A DNA stretch of 10,554 nucleotides, taken from contig DASSVP010000114.1 in NCBI GenBank assembly GCA_035705985.1, forward strand, positions 1 through 10,554, read 5' to 3'. The stretch comes from JACVRW01 sp035705985 (GTDB lineage Bacteria; Actinomycetota; Thermoleophilia; Solirubrobacterales; Thermoleophilaceae). A model generated the notes under the pieces. It was given only the letters and a program-made list of their open reading frames with translations, was not told the DNA's origin and did no database searches. A program made the translations under genes and the position numbers. Shown here in pieces: positions 1-6,304 of the stretch; position 1 is the stretch's first letter, and each line of letters opens with the position of its first letter.

Positions 1-285
1 GAGCTGGCGCCTCACCCGTCCGGCCGCCGAGCGGCGGTGGTTCTCCGGAGCAGCGTGATCGAAGTCGGCCTGCGGCGCGCGTTCAGACGCCAGCTCTTCC
101 AGGGCGACGTCGAGGGCATCGCCTGGTCGCAGGACGGCCGCCGCCTCCTGCTCGGCTGGCGCGACGCCCGCCAGTGGCTACTGCTCGGCCCCGGCGGCCG
201 GATCCGCGCGTTGCACGGCGTGAGCGACGAGCTCGGCGAAGCCGGCGGCTTCCCCCGCGTGACCGGTTGGTGCTGCGCCGGCTAG
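1..285 (+). CDS. C-terminal end of a probable WD40/TolB-like beta-propeller protein (5' partial)
   Basis: The reading frame is open from the first base of the window and ends at TAG 283-285, so the gene begins upstream; an internal GTG at 37 is not needed as a start. The visible 94 residues contain two blade-like units: a HPSGRRAAVV segment followed by a hydrophobic strand, then GIAWSQDGRRLLLGW followed by WLLL. The pattern of a hydrophobic strand, S/P-x-DG-R-R and another strand is typical of PD40/WD40-like propeller blades. I infer a scaffold or sensor domain at the C-terminus of a larger protein, but nothing visible gives its partner or location. The tail after the last blade ends in Cys-Cys-Ala-Gly. 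Its stop codon overlaps that of the convergent acylase gene. The family assignment is moderate, because only about two blades are visible. Confidence 0.5.
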   Translation, partial: ELAPHPSGRRAAVVLRSSVIEVGLRRAFRRQLFQGDVEGIAWSQDGRRLLLGWRDARQWLLLGPGGRIRALHGVSDELGEAGGFPRVTGWCCAG

Positions 286-3128
286 CGGGGCGCCTGCTTC
301 GGTCCCTCGACCACCTGCTGGAACGTCGGGCGGTTGATCCAGTGGATCAGCGGCTGGTTGATCGCTCCGACGGGGCGCTGGCGCACGGCGTCGTAGCACC
401 ACTGGCTCGACGGCATCTCGTAGTCCTCGCAGGTCTCGTCCTTGTAGAACGCGCCCGGGTCCTGGTTCAGCGCCCGCTTCAGAGAGGCGCGCAGCCGTGA
501 CTGGCACTTCCGGCGCGTGCCCTGGCGGCTCTTCGACCCGCCGCAGTAGACACGCGAGAGCGGACCGCGCACACGGCGACCCAGCAGCCTGCGCAGGTCC
601 TTCTGCGCGTAGCCGTACCAGCCCATCTGGTACGCCGAGCCGTGGTGCTCGCCGTCGAGGTTCGGGTCGTCGTCCTGGCGGATCAGGCCCTTCGTGCGCT
701 TGTACACCGCTGCGCCCATCGCCGGCCGGAACTGCGCGCGCAGCCACCTCGGCCACCACCGATCGAGGATCGACACCGCCTCGCTGCGCTCGTACGTGCC
801 GTCGCGGTTCCGGTCGAGCCGGTGACCGCCGGCGCGCATCCACGTCCTCAGCACGCGGGCGGCCCGGCTGAGCTGCGGGTCGCGCGGCCGCCCGAGCACG
901 CGCAGCGCGAACGGCAGCACCTTGGTCGCGCGCAGGTCGACCGTGCCGGCACTCTCCATCGCGTCGATCAGCTCGGTGATCGACATCTTCCTGTCGCCGC
1001 GGATCCCGCGGCGGATGCGGTCGGCGAGCGACTGCGATCGATAGATCGAGCCGTAGCCGAAGTTGTCGTCCGCCGCGCGGTAACCGCGGGCCTGCTTGTT
1101 GTTCCAGTTGGCGAAGAAGCGCTGGTCGATCGACTGCGGGTGCGTGCTGCTCCGCGTGTAGCGAGCGGTCCACAGGTCCGTGTTCCAGCCGCGCCACGCC
1201 CACGCAGAGCTCACCGGGAAGTGCGTGCTCGTGCGCTTCGCCCGCACCGGGTTGTTGCCGGAGTTGAAGTAGGCGATCTTCGAGTGGTCCGCGTAGAACC
1301 AGTTGAAGGTGAAGCCGATCTTCGAGGCCGCGCGCTGGAAGTCCTCGGGTCCGCTGATCTTGCTCGGGTCGTTCAGCTCGGTGAACCCGAGCGCCGAGTC
1401 CGCCTCGTGGAAGTAGGTCGAGCGGAGCTTCGTGTAGATCACCGGCCTGCCCCGGACGGTCGCCCGCGCCGTGACGAGGCCGAGTTGCGTGCGCTCGGCA
1501 CGGAGGGTCTCGGAGCCGGGCGGGGTGTCGTCTGCCGGGCTGGGGGTCCAGCTGTTGCGCTTCTCGAGCACCTCGATCGCGTGGCACCGCCCGCGGAAGC
1601 GGTAGTGCATCGAGTCGACCGTCGGCGCCGACCCGTCCGGCTCACAGAGCGGCACGGCGAACGTGTCGATGATGTCCTGGCCGGCAGACGTGGCGCTCCA
1701 CGCGTAGTCGCGCCCGCGCCCGAGCAGCACGTAGAGGCTGATCCCGGCGAAGGTCGCCCCGCGCGCCTCGATGCCCGGTCCGTGCACGTCCACCTCCATG
1801 AGGAGCTGGGGCGCGAAGTAGGCGGTCTGGGGGCCCATAACCGCGAGCGGCTTGCCCGATTCGGACTCGCGCGCCGACACCAGCAGCGCGTTCGAGCCGG
1901 CGGCGGGGAAGCCGCCGAGCAGGCCGCTCAGGTCCGCGCCCGAGCGGGACGCCGACGCCCTGCTCCCCTCGGCCTGCGGCGCGACCTCGGTCATCCGGAC
2001 GCTGCCCCTGTCGGGGAGCGCCCTGCCGCCGCGCCGGAGCCGGCGGGGCTCCACGCGGTAGGGGAAGCGCCTGCCGGTCACGGTGACCGGCGCCTCCGGG
2101 TCCTCGGCGGTGCGTAGGTCCTTCCAGACCCGCGTACCGCGCCGCCTGCCGAGGTTGCGGCGGGCGCTCTGGTAGAGCAGCGCCGACTCGAGCTCGTTGC
2201 CGCCGCCCTTGCCGAAGATGCCGCCCACCAGGCTGGCCGTGGCGATCACGTCCGTGACCTTCCAGTCCTGCGGCCCCGGCCTGCCGATGGCGGCGTACTC
2301 ACCGGGCATCTTCGTCGGGTTGACGCGCGCCTCCTGGATGTAGCGGTTGATCCCCGCCACGTAGTTGTCCACGTCCTCCCGGAGCGCGATGCCGGCGGCC
2401 CCGTAGACCTCGTCGGCGAGGTCGTACTGGCGCTGGAGGTCGGCCTCGGTATAGGGGGCGAGCTCCCACTGCGTGTGGTCCTGCGAGCGGTTCCCCTGGG
2501 CGCCGCCCGCGAAGGCGGACAGCTGCGCGCGCCCGGCGTTCCGCAGCGCGTCCATCACGAACAGCCGGTCCTCGGCGCCGACGTAGCCCAGGCCGAACAT
2601 CGTGCCGGCGCGCGTCTTGCCGTAGATGTGCGGGACGCCGAAGTCCTTGTCGCGGACGATCGTCACGTCGTCGCGGCCGGGCGGGGAGTAGATCCGCTCG
2701 GCGCCGTCCGGCTTCACGCCGAAGGTCGCGTCCTTGAAGAACCTGGGGATGTCGGCCGCGCTCAGGCCGGGGGAGGAGTAGACGAGGTCCCCGTACATCT
2801 GAAGCTCCTTGGAGGAGTGCTTCGGCCGCGGGGCGTTCGGGCAGTTCGTCTTGGGCGGCGGGCAGGCGGCGAGGAAGGCCGCGACGTCGACAGCGTTCGC
2901 GTGGCCGTTCGCGCCCGGAGGCAGGATGTTCCAGAAGCCGCCACCGTCGTTCGCGCCGTACGGCCGAACGGGCGTGTCGGAGGGGAGCGGCGGAACGCCC
3001 GGCAGCTGAGGCAGGCCGGGAAGCTGCGGGAGGCCCGGCAGCTGCGCGCCTGCGGGCGCCGCGGTGGCCATTGCGATCGCGCACGCCGCGACGAGCGCCG
3101 GCGTGCCCCTCCTGCCAAGGCTTCGCAT
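282..3128 (-). CDS. Secreted penicillin acylase family protein (Ntn hydrolase precursor)
   Basis: This 948-residue precursor should hydrolyse an amide bond in an acylated small molecule (beta-lactam, N-acyl-homoserine lactone or similar); the substrate cannot be read from sequence. The ATG at 3128 gives a classic signal peptide (RR near the N-terminus, an Ala-rich core, likely cleavage after AGA at about residue 28). A longer frame starting at 3338 would overlap DUF1802 and bury the signal. Next come a Pro/Leu repeat (29-49) and the family motif FGVPHIYGKTRAGTMFGLGY (163-182) with GAEDRLFVMD in the alpha chain. GSN follows, with Ser412 (codon 1895-1893) as the expected autocatalytic cleavage site and beta-chain nucleophile. 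FFANWNNK (671-678) fits the oxyanion-hole Asn region. An EF-hand-like loop DRNRDGTYERSE lies at 772-783. The stretch before Ser412 is Arg-rich and fits an excised spacer. No Shine-Dalgarno sequence is present; see the TATTTT site. Confidence 0.92.
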   Translation of the reverse strand: MRSLGRRGTPALVAACAIAMATAAPAGAQLPGLPQLPGLPQLPGVPPLPSDTPVRPYGANDGGGFWNILPPGANGHANAVDVAAFLAACPPPKTNCPNAPRPKHSSKELQMYGDLVYSSPGLSAADIPRFFKDATFGVKPDGAERIYSPPGRDDVTIVRDKDFGVPHIYGKTRAGTMFGLGYVGAEDRLFVMDALRNAGRAQLSAFAGGAQGNRSQDHTQWELAPYTEADLQRQYDLADEVYGAAGIALREDVDNYVAGINRYIQEARVNPTKMPGEYAAIGRPGPQDWKVTDVIATASLVGGIFGKGGGNELESALLYQSARRNLGRRRGTRVWKDLRTAEDPEAPVTVTGRRFPYRVEPRRLRRGGRALPDRGSVRMTEVAPQAEGSRASASRSGADLSGLLGGFPAAGSNALLVSARESESGKPLAVMGPQTAYFAPQLLMEVDVHGPGIEARGATFAGISLYVLLGRGRDYAWSATSAGQDIIDTFAVPLCEPDGSAPTVDSMHYRFRGRCHAIEVLEKRNSWTPSPADDTPPGSETLRAERTQLGLVTARATVRGRPVIYTKLRSTYFHEADSALGFTELNDPSKISGPEDFQRAASKIGFTFNWFYADHSKIAYFNSGNNPVRAKRTSTHFPVSSAWAWRGWNTDLWTARYTRSSTHPQSIDQRFFANWNNKQARGYRAADDNFGYGSIYRSQSLADRIRRGIRGDRKMSITELIDAMESAGTVDLRATKVLPFALRVLGRPRDPQLSRAARVLRTWMRAGGHRLDRNRDGTYERSEAVSILDRWWPRWLRAQFRPAMGAAVYKRTKGLIRQDDDPNLDGEHHGSAYQMGWYGYAQKDLRRLLGRRVRGPLSRVYCGGSKSRQGTRRKCQSRLRASLKRALNQDPGAFYKDETCEDYEMPSSQWCYDAVRQRPVGAINQPLIHWINRPTFQQVVEGPKQAPR
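2982..3044 (-). repeat. LPGLPQ tandem repeat encoding a proline-rich linker
   Basis: Directly after the predicted signal peptide of the acylase, residues 29-49 read as three near-identical units (QLPGLP, QLPGLP, QLPGVP) and end in PLP. The coding DNA repeats with an 18-base period. The likely role is a stiff spacer that holds the enzyme away from the membrane or cell wall. No LPxTG sorting signal or lipobox Cys is visible, so anchoring is not supported. Such units can change copy number by slippage. Confidence 0.7.
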
Positions 3129-3135
3129 CGCGCGC

Positions 3136-3141
3136 AAAATA
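3136..3141 (-). promoter_or_regulatory. Candidate -10 element for leaderless expression of the acylase
   Basis: On the minus strand TATTTT sits seven bases before the acylase ATG, with GCGCGCG between. It matches the TANNNT form of actinobacterial -10 boxes (four of six positions of TATAAT), and transcription would then start at or next to the ATG. There is no Shine-Dalgarno sequence at a usable distance, which fits a leaderless mRNA. No good -35 box is visible. The same bases can also be read as the T-run of a hairpin terminator. Confidence 0.4.
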
Positions 3142-3160
3142 CGCCGCCGCCTCGCGGCGT
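3136..3160 (-). terminator. Hairpin plus short T-run upstream of the acylase
   Basis: Arms ACGCCGC (3141-3147) and GCGGCGT (3154-3160) are perfect 7-bp complements around a six-base loop. Read on the minus strand, they are followed by ATTTT. This could end the DUF1802 transcript just before the acylase gene. The T-run is short and GC-rich sequence follows it, so termination may be partial. The loop contains GAGGCG on the minus strand, the only SD-like bases nearby. Confidence 0.4.
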
Positions 3161-3177
3161 GCGCCGGTTGTGCGCAA

Positions 3178-3198
3178 GCAGCGGGTGGTGCCCGCTGC
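3178..3198 (-). terminator. GC-rich hairpin after DUF1802
   Basis: A perfect 8-bp inverted repeat (GCAGCGGG at 3178-3185, CCCGCTGC at 3191-3198, five-base loop) starts 17 bases past the DUF1802 stop. It has no T-run, so by itself it is a weak intrinsic terminator. It could pause polymerase or stabilise the mRNA end, and may work together with the second hairpin at 3141-3160. The two hairpins fill most of the 86-base gap. Confidence 0.35.
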
Positions 3199-3214
3199 GC
3201 AGCGATGATCTTCT

Positions 3215-3844
3215 CTAGGCGAGCACAGGAACCGCGTCCGAGGCGATCGCTTCGATCTCCTCCGAGGCCCGCTCGAACTCCTCGTCGGAGAGCACCGGGG
3301 TGCCCTCGAACGGGAGGTCGCGGTAGAGCTCGAGCCACGAGCGGCAGCCGTGGTACTCGGGCCGGACCTTGACGGTCACGGGCCGCGGGATCCGGAAGGT
3401 CCGCAGCACCATCACGTGCAGCGGATGGCGGCGCTTCCAGGCCAGCCGCTTCTCCGCGTAGTCGGTGGTCCAGATGTAGTACGGCGACAGCGCGTCGATC
3501 GCCCGCGGGTCCGTGATCAGGTAGCTCGCGGAGACCTCGGCCCAGGCGCGGATGCGGACGCGCTCCGGCTGCGGGATTCCGCCGTCCTGGAGCAGCGCCT
3601 TCGCGGGCGGCTCGTCATCGGGCCACACGCCCTCCTCGAGCGCGCGTGCGAGCTCGGGCAGGTGCGACTGGCGGATCAGGTCGTTCCGCTGGTGGTCGAA
3701 CGTGGGGTAGAGGAAGAAGCGGTCGTGCTCGATCTCGAAGTGCTTGTGCTCCTCGCGGATCCCCCCTTTGCGCAGGGTGATCAGCTGCTCGCCCTCGGCG
3801 AGCGCACGCACGGTTACGGCCCATTCCTTGAAAGCAACTGGCAT
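3215..3844 (-). CDS. DUF1802 family protein
   Basis: This 209-residue soluble protein has no signal peptide or membrane segment. It shows the hallmarks of DUF1802: an N-terminal AFKEWAVTVRAL, then LRKGGIREE (24-32), a hydrophobic DRFFLYPTFDHQ (41-52), a central acidic and variable part, and a conserved aromatic/basic block around WTTDYAEKRLAWKRRHPLHV (125-144), followed by GCRSW (166-170). The biochemical function of the family is unknown to me, so none is assigned. The ATG at 3844 is preceded by GGAGG (3857-3861) with a 12-base spacer, somewhat long but usable. A promoter-like pair lies further upstream at 3916-3944, so the gene is probably transcribed on its own rather than only by read-through from the hydantoinase operon. 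The acidic C-terminal tail (SDEEFERASEEIEAIASD) is probably helical. Confidence 0.88.
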   Translation of the reverse strand: MPVAFKEWAVTVRALAEGEQLITLRKGGIREEHKHFEIEHDRFFLYPTFDHQRNDLIRQSHLPELARALEEGVWPDDEPPAKALLQDGGIPQPERVRIRAWAEVSASYLITDPRAIDALSPYYIWTTDYAEKRLAWKRRHPLHVMVLRTFRIPRPVTVKVRPEYHGCRSWLELYRDLPFEGTPVLSDEEFERASEEIEAIASDAVPVLA

Positions 3845-3915
3845 AGACGAGAGAAACCTCCAAAACGCCGCGTCGAGGCTCTTGCAACGACGATCGGGCG
3901 GGACGCGGGCGGCCC

Positions 3916-3944
3916 ATTCTTACGAACGAGCGCCCGGGTTTCAA
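3916..3944 (-). promoter_or_regulatory. Sigma-70-like promoter for DUF1802
   Basis: On the minus strand TTGAAA (3944-3939, five of six against TTGACA) is followed after exactly 17 bases by AAGAAT (3921-3916, four of six against TATAAT). It lies in the 119-base gap between the dehydrogenase stop and the DUF1802 start, which contains nothing else that I recognise. The expected start site is near 3909, giving a leader of about 65 bases. Confidence 0.45.
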
Positions 3945-3963
3945 GCGAAAATCGCGACTTGGG

Positions 3964-4833
3964 TCACTCGAATGCCCGGATCACGGCCGCGAAGTCCTCT
4001 TCTCCGTGCCCGGCCTCGGCCGCCCTCGCGTAGAGCGGCTCCACGAACGACCCCAGGCGAAGCTCGGCGCCGAGCGCTTTCGCCTCGTTCAGGCAGTGGC
4101 GGACGTCCTTCAGCATGTGCTCGAGCTTGAAGAGCGGCTCGAAGTCGCGCTCGAACATCGGGCGGCCCTTCAGGCCGAGGACGGTGGAGTTCCCGGCGCT
4201 GCCCGCGGCCACCTCCAGGAAGGCATCGGGGTCGAGCCCCGCCCTCTCGGCGGCCAGCACGGACTCGCCGAGCGCAACCGCGTGGACGGCTCCCATGGTG
4301 TTCGTGAGCAGCTTCGCGAGCTGCCCGTGGCCCTGAGGGCCCACGTGGACGATTCGCTCTCCCATCGCGGCGAAGAGGGGGCGGGCGCGCTCGAAATCGC
4401 CGGCCTCGCCGCCCACCATGATCGTGAGCGTGCCGTCCTCGGCCTTGGGGCGTGAGCCGGAGACCGGCGCCTCGAGGAAGGCGATCCTGTCCTCCGCGAG
4501 GCGCTCGCCGATGGCCCTGGCCGCGGTGGGGGCGATCGTGGACATGTCGATCGCGAGCGCGTTCTCCTCCAGGCCGTGCGCGGCGCCCTGCTCTCCGAGC
4601 AGGACCTCCTCGACCTCGGGCGCGTCGGGGACCATGGTGATCACCGCCGCGGCGCCCTCGGCCGCCTCTCGCGGAGTGGCGGCGGCTTCGGCGCCGTGCT
4701 CGCTCGCGAAGCGCTCGGCCTTCTCGCGCGTGCGCGTGTAGACGGACAGCTCGAAGCCGGCCCTGGCCAGGTTCGCGGCCATCGGCCCGCCCATGATTCC
4801 GAGGCCGCAGAAGGCGACTCTCTCATTTGCCAT
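3964..4833 (-). CDS. NAD(P)-dependent beta-hydroxyacid dehydrogenase (3-hydroxyisobutyrate dehydrogenase family)
   Basis: This 289-residue cytoplasmic enzyme interconverts a beta-hydroxyacid and its semialdehyde or keto form. The Rossmann nucleotide loop GLGIMGGPMAANLARAG is at 10-26. An Arg-rich stretch after the second strand (VYTRTREK, 31-38) hints at NADP, as this is where cofactor choice is set. The substrate-loop motif EAPVSGSRPKAEDGTLTIMV is at 121-140 and the catalytic lysine is expected at K174 in GQLAKLLTN. A second conserved Lys-Asp is at 242-243 (LKDVRH). The length is normal for the family. The ATG at 4833 was chosen over an upstream in-frame ATG at 4911 because GGAGG lies eight bases before it and the Rossmann fold starts at once. 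It overlaps the end of hyuB by 11 bases, so the two are translationally coupled. Candidate activities are tartronate semialdehyde, succinic semialdehyde/glyoxylate, or hydroxyisobutyrate oxidoreduction; sequence alone does not decide. Confidence 0.9.
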   Translation of the reverse strand: MANERVAFCGLGIMGGPMAANLARAGFELSVYTRTREKAERFASEHGAEAAATPREAAEGAAAVITMVPDAPEVEEVLLGEQGAAHGLEENALAIDMSTIAPTAARAIGERLAEDRIAFLEAPVSGSRPKAEDGTLTIMVGGEAGDFERARPLFAAMGERIVHVGPQGHGQLAKLLTNTMGAVHAVALGESVLAAERAGLDPDAFLEVAAGSAGNSTVLGLKGRPMFERDFEPLFKLEHMLKDVRHCLNEAKALGAELRLGSFVEPLYARAAEAGHGEEDFAAVIRAFE

Positions 4834-6304
4834 ATCCGCCACCTCCGGGGGTCTCGATTCGCAAGCGGTCGCCGGGGGAGAGCGTGCCGGTTGCCTTCGG
4901 CGGCAGCTCATCCCCGTTCAGCTGGTTCCTACCAGGCGCGCCGTCCTCGCCGCCCTGCGCGCCCGGCGGGGCGTGGCGGCGGCGCTCGGTAATCAGGGAG
5001 TAGCGCATCTCGACGAGCGCCTCGAGCTCGCGCACGACGCCGTCGCCGCCGCGATGCCGGCCGGCGCCGCCCGACCCGCGGCGCAGGGAGTACTCGACGG
5101 CTCGGAGCGGGAACTCGAGCTCGAGCGCCTCGATCGGCGTGTTCAGCGTGTTCGACATCGCGACGTGCACGCCGCTCGGGCCATCCGCGTCGGGGCAGGC
5201 CCCCTGGCCGCCACCGAGGGTCTCGTAGTAGGTGAAGTCGTCGTTGCCGAGCGTGAGGTTGTTCATCGTCCCCTGCCCGAGGGCGTGGCCGAAGGCGGCG
5301 AGGACGAGGTCGGCCACGCGCGACGACGTCTCGACGTTCCCGGCCGCGACGGCGGCGGGCGGCCTCGCGTTGAGGAGCGATCCCTCGGGGGCGATCACCG
5401 TGAGCGGACGGTACGCGCCGGCGCAGGGCGGAACGTCCGGGTCGGTGAGCACCCGGAGGGCGAAGTAGCACGCGGACAGCGTCACTGCGAGCGGGCAGTT
5501 GAGGTTGCCGTCGTGCTGGGCGGCGGAGCCGGAGAAGTCGAGCCACAGGCGATCTCCCTCCACGCGAGCCTCCACCTTGAGCTCCAGATCCTGCTCAGCG
5601 CCCTCGAGAAGGTCCGCTGCCTCGTAGCTGCCGTCCGTCAGGTGGGCGATGCGTGCTCGTGTGCGCCGCTCGGCATAGTCGAGCGTCTCGCGGAGGCCCG
5701 TGCGGAAGGTGTCGATGCCGAAGCGCTCGATCAGGGCGGCCACCCGCTCGCCACCCGCGCGGCCGGCGGCGAGCTGCGCGCGGAGGTCGGCCTCGCGCTG
5801 GCGCGGGTTGCGCATGCGGCCGGCGAGGTCGTGCAGCGCAGCCTCGGTGAGGCGCGTGGGCGGGATCACGACGCCCTCGTCCTCGAGCGTCCGCGAGAAG
5901 GCCGGCATGCTGCCCGGCTCCTCGGCTCCGACGTCGGCGTGGTGCGCGCGGCTTGCCGCGAACCCGGCCGGTTCCCCCTCGTGGAACAGTGGGGTGATCA
6001 CCGTGATGTCGGGCAGGTGGGTGCCGCCTCGGTATGGGTCGTTGAGGATCCACGACTCGCCCGGCAGCTGCTCCTCGTCCAGCACCGCCGCGACCGCCGA
6101 CGGCATCGCGCCGAGGTGGACGGGGATGTGCTCGGCCTGCATGACCATCTGCCCGTCCGGGTCGAACAGCGCCGTCGATGCGTCCCGGCGCTCCTTGATG
6201 TTCGCCGAGTGAGCGGAGCGCACCAGCACGGCGCCCATCTCGTCACAGGCGGCGCGCAGGCTGCCGAGCATGACCTCCAGCGTGATGGGATCGAGCGCGC
6301 TCAT
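4823..6304 (-). CDS. hyuB: Hydantoinase B / oxoprolinase family protein (N-methylhydantoinase beta-type subunit)
   Basis: This 493-residue subunit is predicted to form the hydrolase with HyuA, opening a cyclic amide or imide ring (hydantoin, 5-oxoproline or a relative) at the expense of ATP. Family marks in order: N-terminal DPITLEVMLGSL (5-16), SANIKERRDASTALFD (33-48), NDPYRGGTHLPDI (88-100), the metal-ligand-like HHADVG (121-126), NVETSSRVAD (323-332), GGGQGA (364-369), SNTLNTPIEALE (384-395), RRGSGGAGRHRGGDG (408-422) and a C-terminal ETPGGGGYG (484-492). It is at the short end for the family but looks complete at both ends. Its ATG overlaps the hyuA stop as ATGA, with only a weak SD-like GGA, so translation probably depends on ribosomes finishing hyuA. 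The stop overlaps the dehydrogenase start by 11 bases. The substrate cannot be assigned. Confidence 0.93.
   Translation of the reverse strand: MSALDPITLEVMLGSLRAACDEMGAVLVRSAHSANIKERRDASTALFDPDGQMVMQAEHIPVHLGAMPSAVAAVLDEEQLPGESWILNDPYRGGTHLPDITVITPLFHEGEPAGFAASRAHHADVGAEEPGSMPAFSRTLEDEGVVIPPTRLTEAALHDLAGRMRNPRQREADLRAQLAAGRAGGERVAALIERFGIDTFRTGLRETLDYAERRTRARIAHLTDGSYEAADLLEGAEQDLELKVEARVEGDRLWLDFSGSAAQHDGNLNCPLAVTLSACYFALRVLTDPDVPPCAGAYRPLTVIAPEGSLLNARPPAAVAAGNVETSSRVADLVLAAFGHALGQGTMNNLTLGNDDFTYYETLGGGQGACPDADGPSGVHVAMSNTLNTPIEALELEFPLRAVEYSLRRGSGGAGRHRGGDGVVRELEALVEMRYSLITERRRHAPPGAQGGEDGAPGRNQLNGDELPPKATGTLSPGDRLRIETPGGGGYGK
4842..4846 (-). promoter_or_regulatory. Shine-Dalgarno site of the dehydrogenase, inside the hyuB tail
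   Basis: GGAGG on the minus strand, eight bases before the ATG at 4833, decides this start. The bases also encode part of the Gly-rich C-terminal motif TPGGGGYG of HyuB, so one stretch serves as both protein motif and ribosome binding site. Confidence 0.8.

Noticed and set aside
178..1587. Long minus-strand frame antiparallel in phase to the acylase
   Set aside because: It is a shadow frame inside the acylase gene; its Arg/Pro/Ala-rich translation has no motif and arises from GC-rich codons.
642..2117. 491-codon plus-strand frame opposite the acylase
   Set aside because: Same reasoning: a high-GC antisense shadow without domain signatures.
3129..3338. N-terminal extension of the acylase to an ATG at 3338
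   Set aside because: It would overlap DUF1802 by over 100 bases and bury the signal peptide; the extension is Arg-rich without homology features.
3948..3958. GCGA-TTT-TCGC hairpin after the dehydrogenase gene
   Set aside because: A 4-bp stem with a three-base loop and no downstream T-run; likely chance.
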